Assembly (NCBI GenBank): GCA_937936805.1
Contig: CALDDP010000249.1
Coordinates: forward strand, 1-36,972
Direction: 5' to 3'
DNA length: 36,972 nucleotides
From: an uncultured Gammaproteobacteria bacterium
GTDB taxonomy: Bacteria > Pseudomonadota > Gammaproteobacteria > GCA-001735895
The notes beneath the pieces were generated by a model that saw only the letters and a list, made by a program, of their open reading frames with translations, searched no databases and was not told where the DNA came from. This document shows positions 8,146 through 16,364 of the stretch, piece by piece. Within the stretch, counting starts at the first letter, position 1, and the number at the start of each line of letters is the position of its first letter. The position numbers and the translations under genes were made by a program.

Positions 8146-9279
8146 ATGGTCAGATCAGACCCTGGAAATGCAGCGATAAATCATATCTGGAATGCGGCGG
8201 TTACGTCCGTTTCCGGATACCAGGCGGTTGCCAACGCGCTCAGTGCAGACAGCGATTTCTATCCTGACCTGGTACTCGCGGTTGGCAAGGCGGCGGCAGG
8301 CATGTGCGAGGGAGCACTGGATAATCTGCCAACCTGCGATGCGCTGGTGGTGACCAAGTATGGTCACGCCGATGCGGATATCCTGTCCCGTGACCGGGTC
8401 ACGGTCATCGAGGCAGCGCATCCGATTCCGGATCAGCAGTCACTCGAGGCGGGGCGGGTGTTGCTCGAGCGAATGCGTTCGATGCCTGCCGATGCCCGTG
8501 TATTGTTGCTGGTGTCAGGGGGGGCTTCGGCGCTTGCCGAAAGTTTACCCGAAGGTATGTTACTGGCGGATTTACAGGCAATCGCTGATGAAATGATTGC
8601 CGGAGGCAAGACGATCGGGCAGATCAATGCGCGGCGCAAACAGACCTCGCTAATCAAGGACGGCAAGCTCGTGGAAGCTTTCCATGGCGCTGAAATTCGC
8701 GTGTACGCCATTTCAGATGTCGAGGGCGATGGTATTGAGACCATCGGTTCCGGGCTTGGCGATTGTCATCGCGCCAGAACAGTCGCAAGTTCCAGGATCG
8801 TCGCTTCAAATCAGATCGCGCGGGATCAGGCTGAGCAAAAAGCAGTCGAACTGGGTTTCACGGTGCGTATCAACGAAGAGTCGCTCTACGGGGATGTGTT
8901 CGAGTTGGCCCCCGTGATCGGTAAGCAGCTGCAGCGAGCTGAACCCGGGGTATATATCTGGGGTGGCGAACCCACTGTGATTTTACCGGATGATCCGGGC
9001 AGGGGTGGGCGCAATCAGAGTCTGGCATTAGCGCTTGCCGAATATATAGCAGAACGGGAAAACGTAAGCCTGCTGGTCGCAGGTACCGACGGTACGGACG
9101 GGCCGACCACCGCTGCCGGCGGGCTGGTCGATGGCCGGACCTGGAGCGATCCCGATGCTGCCCGCCAGGCTCTGCAAGAAGCGGATGCGGGCAATTATCT
9201 CGAGCAGCATGACAGCCTGTTTGTGACCGGCCCGACCAATACCAATGTTATGGACCTGGTTATCGCTATCGTGGACTAA
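8146..9279 (+). CDS. glycerate 2-kinase (MOFRL family)
   Basis: This 377-residue enzyme phosphorylates D-glycerate to 2-phosphoglycerate, feeding glyoxylate or serine carbon into glycolysis. It has the family's N-terminal part (VLAVGKAAAGM, LLLVSGGASAL, INARRK, YAISDVEGD) and the C-terminal MOFRL part (GGRNQSLALALA, VAGTDGTDGPTTAAGG, TGPTNTNVMDL). It is somewhat shorter than the roughly 420 residues common in the family. The start ATG 8146 has GGGAA six bases upstream; TTG 8128 is possible but less likely. The last four bases overlap the convergent prpE gene. Functionally it pairs with the glyoxylate aminotransferase at 17731-18900, which would supply hydroxypyruvate. The reductase between them is not in the window. 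Confidence 0.88.
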   Translation: MVRSDPGNAAINHIWNAAVTSVSGYQAVANALSADSDFYPDLVLAVGKAAAGMCEGALDNLPTCDALVVTKYGHADADILSRDRVTVIEAAHPIPDQQSLEAGRVLLERMRSMPADARVLLLVSGGASALAESLPEGMLLADLQAIADEMIAGGKTIGQINARRKQTSLIKDGKLVEAFHGAEIRVYAISDVEGDGIETIGSGLGDCHRARTVASSRIVASNQIARDQAEQKAVELGFTVRINEESLYGDVFELAPVIGKQLQRAEPGVYIWGGEPTVILPDDPGRGGRNQSLALALAEYIAERENVSLLVAGTDGTDGPTTAAGGLVDGRTWSDPDAARQALQEADAGNYLEQHDSLFVTGPTNTNVMDLVIAIVD

Positions 9280-11144
9280 AGCAATACCTTGATTTCATCG
9301 AGTGCGGCCGGGTCTTCGATCGTCGAAGGTACCACGTAGTCGTCTCCATCGACCATCGCACGCAGGGTTTTACGCAGGATCTTGCCGGAGCGTGTCTTGG
9401 GCAGACGTCCAACCACCAGAGCCTCTTTAAATGCGGCAACCGCGCCGATGTCCTGGCGCACCAGGGCGACCAGTTCCTGCACGATTTCATCGGGTTTTAC
9501 GCCCTCGGTGTCCTTCAGCACGACGAAGCCCATCGGCAACTGGCCCTTGAGTTCGTCACGGCGGCCGATGACGGCGCATTCGGCCACCATCGGGTGCTTA
9601 CCGACGATTTCTTCCATTTCGCCGGTGGACAGTCGATGTCCGGCAACATTAATGACATCATCGACGCGACCCATGATGAACAGGTAACCATCCTCATCGA
9701 AATAGCCGCCATCACCGGTGGTGAAATAACCGGGGTAGGTTTCCAGATAGTTTGATTTGAAGCGCTCGACATCACCCCAGATAGTGGTCAGGCAACTGGG
9801 CGGCAAAGGTAGTTTAATCGCGATAAAACCCTGCTCGTCGGACGGCAACTGATGGCCCGCTTCATCGAGGATCTGCACATTGAATCCCGGCACCGGCATC
9901 GTCGATGAACCCGATTTAACCGGCATGGATTCAAGGCCGTGCAGGTTCGCTGCAATCGCCCAACCAGTCTCGGTTTGCCACCAGTGATCGAGAACCGGTA
10001 CCTTGAAAGTTTCTGCCAGCCATTCGTAAGTTGGCGGATCAAGACGTTCACCGGCGGCAAAGATAGTCTGCAGGCATGACAGGTCGTATTGCCGGGCGAG
10101 CAATGCTTCCGGGTCTTCTTTCTTGATGGCACGAAAGGCGGTCGGTGCAGTAAACAACGCTTTCACGCCGTGCTCGGATATGACGCGCCAGAAAGCACCA
10201 GCATCCGGCGTCATAATGGGTTTACCTTCGTAAAGTACCGTTGTGCAACCGTGAATAAGGGGACCATAGACGATGTAGGAATGACCGACTACCCAACCGA
10301 CATCTGACGCAGCCCAGTACACTTCGCCGGGTTCGATGTCATAAATTGCGCTCATACTGTACTTCATCGCTACTGCGTGGCCGCCGTTTTCACGCACCAC
10401 ACCCTTGGGTTTGCCGGTCGTGCCCGAGGTGTAAAGTATGTAGAGCGGATCGGTTCCCCTGACTGCAACGCATGCGGCAGGCTCCGCGTCGGCAATAGCC
10501 TGTTCCCAGTCCAGATCTTGCCCCGTCTGCATACTCGCTGTTGCCTGTGACCGTTGCAGTACTATGCAACGACCGGGCTTATGCTCTGCCATCTCGATTG
10601 CTTTATCGACAATGGGTTTGTATTCGATAACACGGTTTATTTCGATGCCACAGGAAGCAGTTAGCAAAACCTTCGGCGTCGCGTCGTCGAGACGCACCGC
10701 GAGCTCAGGCGGTGCGAAGCCGCCAAAAACAACCGAGTGCACCGCACCCAGACGGGCACAGGCCAACATTGAAATTAACGCCTCGGGAATCATCGGCAGG
10801 TAAATGACGACGCGATCACCTTTCTCGACCCCCTGGGCCTTGAGCATACCGGCACATAACGCGACTTCATCACGCAATTCACGGTAGCTAAATTTCTTTT
10901 GCTGGTTGGTGACCGGTGAATCATAGATTAGCGCGATCTGATCGGCACGACCATTGTCGACATGATAATCGAGTGCCAGATGGCAAGTGTTCAACTCGCC
11001 GTCGGCAAACCAGCGATGGATACCATGTTCGTCGACGCTGAGCACGTTGGTGGGAGGTTTGTACCAGTCGATCTGTCTGGCTTTTTCCGCCCAGAAAGTG
11101 GCGGGATCATTTATCGATGCCTGATACTCGTCTTGATATGACAT
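9276..11144 (-). CDS. prpE: propionyl-CoA synthetase
   Basis: This 622-residue ANL-superfamily acyl-CoA synthetase makes propionyl-CoA from propionate, ATP and CoA, entering the methylcitrate route. The AMP-binding P-loop is TSGTTGKPKGVVRENGGHAV, where the VRENGGH sequence is typical of PrpE; Acs at 24662 has VLHTTGGY. Other motifs are WWQTETG, the hinge GRVDDVINVAGHRLSTGE and the C-terminal catalytic and acetylatable lysine in KTRSGKILR. The length matches PrpE rather than Acs. ATG 11144 has AAGGGG about seven bases upstream. A sigma70-like promoter overlapped by a palindromic operator lies just upstream. No methylcitrate cycle genes are adjacent, so it is a detached prpE. Acetate may be a side substrate. 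Confidence 0.9.
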   Translation of the reverse strand: MSYQDEYQASINDPATFWAEKARQIDWYKPPTNVLSVDEHGIHRWFADGELNTCHLALDYHVDNGRADQIALIYDSPVTNQQKKFSYRELRDEVALCAGMLKAQGVEKGDRVVIYLPMIPEALISMLACARLGAVHSVVFGGFAPPELAVRLDDATPKVLLTASCGIEINRVIEYKPIVDKAIEMAEHKPGRCIVLQRSQATASMQTGQDLDWEQAIADAEPAACVAVRGTDPLYILYTSGTTGKPKGVVRENGGHAVAMKYSMSAIYDIEPGEVYWAASDVGWVVGHSYIVYGPLIHGCTTVLYEGKPIMTPDAGAFWRVISEHGVKALFTAPTAFRAIKKEDPEALLARQYDLSCLQTIFAAGERLDPPTYEWLAETFKVPVLDHWWQTETGWAIAANLHGLESMPVKSGSSTMPVPGFNVQILDEAGHQLPSDEQGFIAIKLPLPPSCLTTIWGDVERFKSNYLETYPGYFTTGDGGYFDEDGYLFIMGRVDDVINVAGHRLSTGEMEEIVGKHPMVAECAVIGRRDELKGQLPMGFVVLKDTEGVKPDEIVQELVALVRQDIGAVAAFKEALVVGRLPKTRSGKILRKTLRAMVDGDDYVVPSTIEDPAALDEIKVLL

Positions 11145-11193
11145 TGCTTACCCCTTATGCGAACGCTTTTACTATTTTTAAGACATTTGACAC

Positions 11194-11222
11194 ATCATAT
11201 TACGAGCGCCAATTGTAGACAA
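11194..11222 (-). promoter_or_regulatory. sigma70-like promoter of prpE
   Basis: Reading the minus strand, TTGTCT (11222-11217) and TATGAT (11199-11194) are separated by exactly 17 bases. This places a transcript start near 11187, about 43 bases before the prpE ATG. The -35 box lies inside the palindrome at 11212-11223, so a protein bound there should block RNA polymerase. This was found by reading the sequence and has no experimental support. Confidence 0.55.
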
Positions 11223-11223
11223 T
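11212..11223. promoter_or_regulatory. palindromic operator 1 at prpE (ATTGT-AG-ACAAT)
   Basis: The arms ATTGT and ACAAT are perfect inverted repeats around a two-base centre. The GT-NN-AC core is the pattern of operators bound by GntR-family (FadR/FCD-type) repressors. It covers the prpE -35 box. A second copy of the same palindrome lies 63 bases away, centre to centre. Confidence 0.6.
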
Positions 11224-11274
11224 GCAGGTTTCTCAATGCCGTATATTAGGATTAATAATCATGTATCGGCGTGA

Positions 11275-11286
11275 ATTGTCGACAAT
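11275..11286. promoter_or_regulatory. palindromic operator 2 upstream of prpE (ATTGTCGACAAT)
   Basis: This is a perfect 12-base palindrome with the same arms as the site at 11212-11223. The centres are 63 bases apart, six helical turns, so two dimers would sit on the same DNA face. It lies 19 bases downstream of the LysR stop codon. No GntR-family gene is in the window, so the cognate regulator must be elsewhere. Confidence 0.55.
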
Positions 11287-11305
11287 CTATCTGATATTAA
11301 AATTG

Positions 11306-12229
11306 TTACTCACTGTCACTTCGATCAAAGCACTCGTTCATGATTTCGATGAAACGCTTGGATGGCGCGGACAGGAATTTGCCCTTGCGGGTGACGATGC
11401 CATAGCTGCGCTTCGGAAAATACTGGTCTACTGGAATAACGCTCATTCTGGCGCGGTCTTCTTCAGTGATGCAAACGTCGGTGACAATGGAAATTCCCTG
11501 GCCGAGGCTGACGTATCGTTTGATTACTTCCCAGCCACCGGCTTCAAGCGTGACGCGAAAATTAACGTTGTGCTGGGCAAACACCATTTTCACGATATGC
11601 CATGTGCTCAGGTGTCGCGGCGGCAGAATCATCCCGTACTTGCCGATGTCACCCAGGGTAATCCTGTCCATCTGCGCCAGTGGATGATCGAGTGGCGTGA
11701 TCACCACCGGGTTGTAAGTGACGATCGGGTCGTATACGAGGTCATCCGGCACCTCAAGCATCGATCCGATAGCAAAATCGACCGAATCGGTGCGCAACAT
11801 TTCCATACCGTTGCGACCGGTCTCATTGGCGAGCCGCAGTTTAATCGCAGGGTACTGCCTGGAAAACTTACCAACCGGTCCCGGCAGAACATATAGAATT
11901 GTCGATTCACCAGCGGCAATATTAAGCTCACCCGAGGTCAGGTTGCCGCAGTGGGCATCGAAGGTTTCCTTGAGCCGGTCGATCCCCTGGACGTGCGGCA
12001 GGCATAAATCATAAAGGATGCTGCCTTCGGTGGTCAGGCTTAACCTGGGACCGCTGCGTTCGAACAGGATGGTATCCATTTCTTCTTCGAGCGCATGAAT
12101 TTGTAATGAAATAGTTGGCTGGCTGGCAAACAGGGACTCGGCCGCTTTGGTCATGCTACCTAGCCTGGCGGTCTGGCAGAATGCACGCAGCTTCTTCAGA
12201 TGGTTCTGCTTGTAGTAGGAATTAGCCAT
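11306..12229 (-). CDS. LysR-family regulator, CysB/Cbl-like
   Basis: This 307-residue LysR-type transcription factor begins at ATG 12229. The frame continues upstream to 12277, but those codons lie in a spacer with an inverted repeat. The N-terminal winged helix is KLRAFCQTARLGSMTKAAESLFASQPTISLQIHALEEEM, and a periplasmic-binding-protein-like effector domain follows (GELNIAAGESTILYVLPGPV). The start KQNHLKKLRAFC and the GMILPPRHLS segment resemble the CysB-like group, which responds to sulfur or nitrogen metabolites. It lies downstream of the lipoprotein operon and upstream of prpE on the same strand. It could regulate prpE, but the palindromes there do not have the T-N11-A form usual for LysR sites. 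The effector is unknown. Confidence 0.86.
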   Translation of the reverse strand: MANSYYKQNHLKKLRAFCQTARLGSMTKAAESLFASQPTISLQIHALEEEMDTILFERSGPRLSLTTEGSILYDLCLPHVQGIDRLKETFDAHCGNLTSGELNIAAGESTILYVLPGPVGKFSRQYPAIKLRLANETGRNGMEMLRTDSVDFAIGSMLEVPDDLVYDPIVTYNPVVITPLDHPLAQMDRITLGDIGKYGMILPPRHLSTWHIVKMVFAQHNVNFRVTLEAGGWEVIKRYVSLGQGISIVTDVCITEEDRARMSVIPVDQYFPKRSYGIVTRKGKFLSAPSKRFIEIMNECFDRSDSE

Positions 12230-12244
12230 GGTATTGCTCGTGAG

Positions 12245-12270
12245 CCGCATTATTGGATAACTCAATGCGG
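12245..12270. promoter_or_regulatory. inverted repeat before the LysR gene
   Basis: CCGCATT (12245-12251) and AATGCGG (12264-12270) form perfect 7-base arms around a 12-base AT-rich spacer, 15 bases upstream of the LysR start. The size and place suit an autoregulatory LysR site. A 5'-leader hairpin is the other reading. Confidence 0.35.
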
Positions 12271-12357
12271 AAATCAAACATAATTCGTTTATTTAATCAT
12301 GCTGCCCGGCTTTAAACGTGAAGCAGCGAATCACTAGCATTCAAACTGCTTGCAGAT

Positions 12358-13326
12358 CTATTCCGCAGAAGTAATCAAATCGTACAGGTAAGTTGTCATC
12401 TCTTCGCTCAGCTTATCCTTCGCCCGTTGGGCCACCATACCCTTGTCGGTTGCGGATACCTTGAGTGGCCACCTTTTACTGGCTATTGCCTCACCCTGAT
12501 AAACCAGGCTAAGTTCCGTCGAGCCGCGTAACCAGTACCAGCCCTGCTTCTGCTGTACCGGTTCGGTATCCATCGTGGCCGTTAGCCGGTAAGGCGCATT
12601 CTTATCCAGCGTGATACCCAGCGCGGCAATTGCGCTTTCCACGCTCTGGTGCAGCTGCGCTGAGTCTGCCTCGACGTTAAAATGCAAAATAACAAGCGCG
12701 TTACGCAGAAGTTTTTCCAGGCTGGCCCGATCATAATACCCTTTGATGCCTTTGCCGCTGACGATACTCAGATTACGGTTCAGGTTGCTGCGCTGATGTT
12801 CGATTTTTCTGGCCTGCTCCAGCGCCGCCAGTGCCACCACGGCATTTGGCGCCTGTTGACTGGCATACCTTACCCGATCTTCAATTTGTCGGTCAGCGCT
12901 GCGCACACCCTCACGAAAGCGCCGCTCTGCCGGGGCTTTTTCCAATACAGCGAGGGCGTAGGATTTCCCATCTTCGGCTTGCCAGTTTTCCACCAGTTGC
13001 GCACCTTCGAGAACCTGCCTGGCCTCGGTGCTCACGTAACGCGAGGTCGCCTGGGTATTGCTGACGGAACGTTGTGACTGGTCACTAGTCACCTGGGCCT
13101 GGGAAAAGTCCAGCGAGCTATCCTTGATCGCGACTTCAAATATTTTTGCCAGGTTCGCCAGCGCCCGGCCATCCGCGGTGTTGCGATCATCTGCCTCACC
13201 GACGGCGCTGAGATAGCGCTGTTGGGGATATTGTTCTGCGGGTTTATCCAGCCAGTCGGGCTGCGTTGAGCCGCAGGCCGTTAATACAAATCCCAGAATA
13301 AGGGTTGTGCCAATTTTAATCTTCAT
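12358..13326 (-). CDS. LPP20-like lipoprotein (last gene of lipoprotein operon)
   Basis: This 322-residue predicted lipoprotein has the lipobox LTAC with the lipidated Cys at residue 18. The residues after Cys (GST) do not include the Asp that retains lipoproteins in the inner membrane, so outer-membrane sorting is likely. Residues from about 23 on (PDWLDKPAEQYPQQRYLSAVGEA, then ADGRALANLAKIFEVAI) match the LPP20 pattern: a PDW motif, a 'YLxAVG' strand, then a long helix. The 150-residue C-terminal part (GKGIKGYYDRASLEKLLRNALVILHF onward) is not recognised. It lies 29 bases downstream of the COG3014 gene on the same strand. The function is unknown; its company suggests envelope or peptidoglycan-related work. 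Confidence 0.72.
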   Translation of the reverse strand: MKIKIGTTLILGFVLTACGSTQPDWLDKPAEQYPQQRYLSAVGEADDRNTADGRALANLAKIFEVAIKDSSLDFSQAQVTSDQSQRSVSNTQATSRYVSTEARQVLEGAQLVENWQAEDGKSYALAVLEKAPAERRFREGVRSADRQIEDRVRYASQQAPNAVVALAALEQARKIEHQRSNLNRNLSIVSGKGIKGYYDRASLEKLLRNALVILHFNVEADSAQLHQSVESAIAALGITLDKNAPYRLTATMDTEPVQQKQGWYWLRGSTELSLVYQGEAIASKRWPLKVSATDKGMVAQRAKDKLSEEMTTYLYDLITSAE

Positions 13327-13355
13327 AGATTTTCATCCTTATGGACCATTTAACT

Positions 13356-14675
13356 TTACAGCCTCGATTCCCTTGCTGCCGGTTTGTATGGTGAAACCTG
13401 GGTATAGGAAAATATTTTCCGGCTAACGGCCGGTACAAATAGTACGATTTTTTCGCCCCCACTAACAGTTAGCTTCGTCTCTGCAGGTCCTGCCTGCGGT
13501 GATCCTGGATAATGCGGAAAAGGTAGCGAGTACTTGCCCGCAGGCAGCGTAAAGCGGGCAAACTGAACGGTCGATGGCAACATGTTCCAGCTGCGGGTAT
13601 CGGCCACTTCGCTCAACATGGTGAAAATATTGACGAATAAACCAAGGCTGTCATTCTGGCTCCCGGCACTTTTTACTATTCCATATTTGCTTATCATGCG
13701 CGTCAGTGTCATGGCATGGATTGCCGCTGATTCATCTTGCAGATCTTCTCTTGAAAGCGCCTCAATGTCTTCAATTGTTTCGGTGCGATGGAGTTCTCCG
13801 GCCATGCTCAGTACGAGAGGGTTTTCTACATAATTCGACGGCGGGTAATAAGGCAGAGCCAGGGATACTGCCTGGCCCAGGGAAGGCACCCACACGCTGG
13901 TGGAATTACCCCGTTTAGCGGTCACTACACCGTCCCAGTAGATCACGATAATTTCTGCTGCGTTCCATGCGGGCGGTTTGACAGCTGAGGTGAACTGCTC
14001 GCGGTACTTCCTATACTCTTCATCCAGTCCCAGCCGCTGAGTGAGATCAAGCAGGCTTTTTTCAAGGGCCGGGGGAGGTGACATATCGCGTAGGGCCATT
14101 ATTTTCGCCGCCTTGCGATAACTGATCATCGCGTCATCGAGCTCACCACCTAATTCGTAAACCAGGCCCGCAATATAATGTGCGCTGGCCAGTTGACCGA
14201 TGGGCTTGTCTTCCTGGGCCAGCTCTTTCATTACTACATCCGCCTGTAAAACCTCGACTCTGGCAGCATCCAGATCGTCAAGCATCAGGTAGTTGATCGC
14301 CAATAACAGGTGCAGTAGCACCCGCTCGCTGGCGCTACCGTCATAACTACGCAGGGTTTCATTGACTATGGAGGCACCCAGGTTTTCACTGACGCTGATC
14401 GCCTGCAGGCTGTTAAGGATTAGTTTAGCGCTCTGCAGGTCGTGATTAGCGCCTTCGAAGTCACCGGTTATACTTTTCAGCAGGCCGCTGTTAAGCAGGT
14501 ACTGCGCACGATCACGCTCGGGGGCGTCGATTGACTGCAGGGATAGCAGGATCGCCTCGGGTGTCGAACGCTCAAGCTGCTCGGCGAGAGAATTCACCTC
14601 CTTTTGATGCGCTGCACAGGCCGGTAATAAAACAGGCAGCAGAGCGGTTAATACGGTTTTTCTTATGGATAGCAT
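13356..14675 (-). CDS. COG3014-type TPR lipoprotein of unknown function
   Basis: This is a 439-residue predicted lipoprotein with signal peptide and lipobox LPAC (Cys near residue 19). The N-terminal half is helical with TPR-like pairs, for example AQYLLNSGLLKSITGDFEGANHDL and ASAHYIAGLVYELGGELDDAMISYRKAAK. The C-terminal half is beta-rich and ends in an extended segment with SGGEKIVLFVPAVSRK. It resembles the uncharacterised COG3014 group, usually found beside lpoB-like and LPP20-like genes. It is third in the four-gene operon, 39 bases after lpoB. A scaffold role in an outer-membrane or periplasmic complex with the other three is an inference from gene order only. Confidence 0.7.
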   Translation of the reverse strand: MLSIRKTVLTALLPVLLPACAAHQKEVNSLAEQLERSTPEAILLSLQSIDAPERDRAQYLLNSGLLKSITGDFEGANHDLQSAKLILNSLQAISVSENLGASIVNETLRSYDGSASERVLLHLLLAINYLMLDDLDAARVEVLQADVVMKELAQEDKPIGQLASAHYIAGLVYELGGELDDAMISYRKAAKIMALRDMSPPPALEKSLLDLTQRLGLDEEYRKYREQFTSAVKPPAWNAAEIIVIYWDGVVTAKRGNSTSVWVPSLGQAVSLALPYYPPSNYVENPLVLSMAGELHRTETIEDIEALSREDLQDESAAIHAMTLTRMISKYGIVKSAGSQNDSLGLFVNIFTMLSEVADTRSWNMLPSTVQFARFTLPAGKYSLPFPHYPGSPQAGPAETKLTVSGGEKIVLFVPAVSRKIFSYTQVSPYKPAARESRL

Positions 14676-14714
14676 TCAGTCGGTCAGCGAGCAACGATCG
14701 AAACACGCAACTCA

Positions 14715-15305
14715 CTAATAACGCACCGAGGCATTTTCAATCAGTTTCTTGATTTTCTTCTGACCTAGCCATACCTTGCGATTATCGGCGAGGCTGATCA
14801 TGGTTAAATCCACCTGGTAATAACGGACCTGCTGATCACCCTCCACATCAACAATCGTATTTATCTGGCCTTTTAGCATGAAGTCCGCGCCAGTCTCCTG
14901 GCCTGCTTCGTTGCGTGTTTCCTCGCTGGCATTCAAATCCTGATCGGTTCTTTCCTCGCGAATTTCACCGCGCTCGTCGCTGGATGCAACAAACTCGACC
15001 CGGCCTGAATTGACCAGAGCACGTTCCATATCGGCAACAAAGGTATTCATATTGATATGCTCGTGACTGAAATTGCGCACGGTACCGACAATAACCGCCG
15101 GAGCACGACCGCGCTGGCCGGCGAAGTTTGAAGTCCAGGGGTGTGAGAGCGCGTCAGCGATCATTTCCTCTGCCACCAGGCGCGAGTCGGTATCGTTCCA
15201 GGCCCCGCTGAGATCGACTGTTTCATCCACATCTATGCGGGTGACCTTCGTACCGCAGCCTGCCACGAGTAAACTCGTCAATATTACAGCCCAGTAGATT
15301 TTCAT
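14715..15305 (-). CDS. lpoB: penicillin-binding protein activator LpoB-like lipoprotein
   Basis: This 196-residue lipoprotein has lipobox VAGC (Cys 17). In E. coli, outer-membrane LpoB reaches through the periplasm to stimulate PBP1b. The fold markers are seen: DLSGAWNDTDSRLVAEEMI near residue 32, PAVIVGTVRNFSHEHINMNTFVADMERALVNSGRVEFV, then ADFMLKGQIN and the C-terminal strand pair VDLTMISLADNRKVWLGQKKIKKL. The linker between Cys and the domain is short, unlike the long disordered linker of E. coli LpoB, so reach and partner may differ. It starts three bases after the upstream LPP20 stop and is clearly cotranscribed. Confidence 0.82.
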   Translation of the reverse strand: MKIYWAVILTSLLVAGCGTKVTRIDVDETVDLSGAWNDTDSRLVAEEMIADALSHPWTSNFAGQRGRAPAVIVGTVRNFSHEHINMNTFVADMERALVNSGRVEFVASSDERGEIREERTDQDLNASEETRNEAGQETGADFMLKGQINTIVDVEGDQQVRYYQVDLTMISLADNRKVWLGQKKIKKLIENASVRY

Positions 15306-15307
15306 TG

Positions 15308-15853
15308 TTACTCAGTCTCCATGAAACGTTCAAAATTAGCAGAGGCGTTTTCTTTGTAGTGGCCCTTGAAGGCTTCACTCAGAGAGGTCGCTGTTGCCAG
15401 CGATTTATCGACGGCCTCCATATCAAGTTCCGCGAAAGCATAGACGTTTTCGGTATCTTCATCCTTCCAGTGACCCAGTATACGCGCACCACTTAAAGCC
15501 AACTGGGTCGTGCTGCGAATTTCACGCTCGACGCTCTGGTCGGCTGTACTACCGGTGCTGGCGGTGTAATCTCTAATTACCGCGTCCACATAGGTGGAAA
15601 GCACGCGCGCGATTTCAGCGCGGGCGCGGTTGTCGGCAGTGGCTTTTTGCAGGGAAACATCTCCCATAGCCGGCGCCATTCCAACACCGTGGATCAAACG
15701 GCCATCATCATCACTAACCGCCTGCGTGCCTTCGTTGACCCAGTCGGGGGCATCGCTGAGACCCATGTCACTTTCAATAACGGTTTTATCGGAACAGGCG
15801 CCGAGCAACAGCGCCAGAAACAATACACTCAGGGTATTTTTTAATTTTGTCAT
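15308..15853 (-). CDS. LPP20-family lipoprotein (first gene of lipoprotein operon)
   Basis: This 181-residue lipoprotein has lipobox LGAC and Ser-Asp after the Cys. The LPP20 pattern is clear: APDWVNEG, a strand with RLIHGVGMAPAM, a helix with KATADNRARAEIARVLSTYV, and the late block VYAFAELDMEAV. The ATG at 15853 follows AAGGAG, a strong ribosome site, so this is the operon leader. LpoB follows after two bases. LPP20 proteins are outer-membrane-associated and known from Helicobacter and flagellar contexts, but no flagellar gene is near. The function is unknown; together with the LPP20-like gene at 12358 it brackets LpoB and COG3014. Confidence 0.8.
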   Translation of the reverse strand: MTKLKNTLSVLFLALLLGACSDKTVIESDMGLSDAPDWVNEGTQAVSDDDGRLIHGVGMAPAMGDVSLQKATADNRARAEIARVLSTYVDAVIRDYTASTGSTADQSVEREIRSTTQLALSGARILGHWKDEDTENVYAFAELDMEAVDKSLATATSLSEAFKGHYKENASANFERFMETE

Positions 15854-16146
15854 TTATCGTGCTCCTTGATAAAAATTATCGGTATTACCTATTTAAGCAT
15901 ACTTTACGAGCTGCCTGCAGAGGACACCGCGAATCAATGCCGAAGCCACCATCGGATTGACAGTGCGGCACAGGCTGCGAGGAACTTCCCGGATCGGTAA
16001 ACAGGACTTCACGAGGCACTTTATAGCTCAAAATCGAGCAAGAATAACTTCGCCAGGAGACTGTGACTACTGGCGAAACAAGTTGAGCCGCGGAAATTAA
16101 GCATTTATACTGGCCGCTTAAGTAATGTGTATCCAATGGCAACACA
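15854..16146. other. 293-base divergent intergenic region with an inverted repeat
   Basis: No gene is supported here. The left side holds the ribosome site of the lipoprotein operon. GATAA/TTATC arms at 15868-15880 lie next to it. At 16049-16056 and 16070-16077 the arms TTCGCCAG and CTGGCGAA form a perfect 8-base inverted repeat around a 13-base spacer, about 70 bases before the ribbon-helix-helix gene. It lacks a T-run, so an operator is more likely than a terminator. No clear sigma70 promoter was recognised. Confidence 0.5.
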
Positions 16147-16359
16147 ATGGCAAAAACAGCGGCCCTGCGAATTCGAATTGAACCTGGATTGCATAAACAA
16201 TTTCTTGATACCTGTAAAGCGCATGACATATCGGCCTCGCAAGTATTGCGAGAGTACATGAAGCAGTATGTATCGGCGCATGAACAAACTACACAGCAGG
16301 ACTTTTATCAACAGGCCACTTTTTTCATGCCCACACTAATTGAAAATAACCCAGGCTAG
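16147..16359 (+). CDS. small ribbon-helix-helix DNA-binding protein
   Basis: This is a 70-residue protein. Residues 4-44 (TAALRIRIEPGLHKQFLDTC, then the ISASQVLREYMKQYV helix) have the strand-helix-helix layout of Arc/CopG-type dimers, with alternating basic residues on the DNA-contacting strand. The last 25 residues are polar and could bind a partner. It is followed five bases later by the Ser/Thr kinase gene, so the two are probably one transcript. Antitoxins often have this fold, but no toxin-like reading frame is adjacent. A repressor of its own operon is a simpler view. Possible targets include the inverted repeat at 16049-16077. Confidence 0.72.
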   Translation: MAKTAALRIRIEPGLHKQFLDTCKAHDISASQVLREYMKQYVSAHEQTTQQDFYQQATFFMPTLIENNPG

Positions 16360-16364
16360 GCAGC

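Noticed and set aside
11212-11286. Palindromes as binding sites of the adjacent LysR regulator
   Set aside because: LysR sites usually have T-N11-A symmetry with longer spacers; the GT-NN-AC core fits GntR-type regulators better.
16147-16359. RHH protein as antitoxin of a toxin-antitoxin pair
   Set aside because: No small toxin-like gene is adjacent; the following gene is a full-length kinase. The idea cannot be fully excluded, but there is no support.
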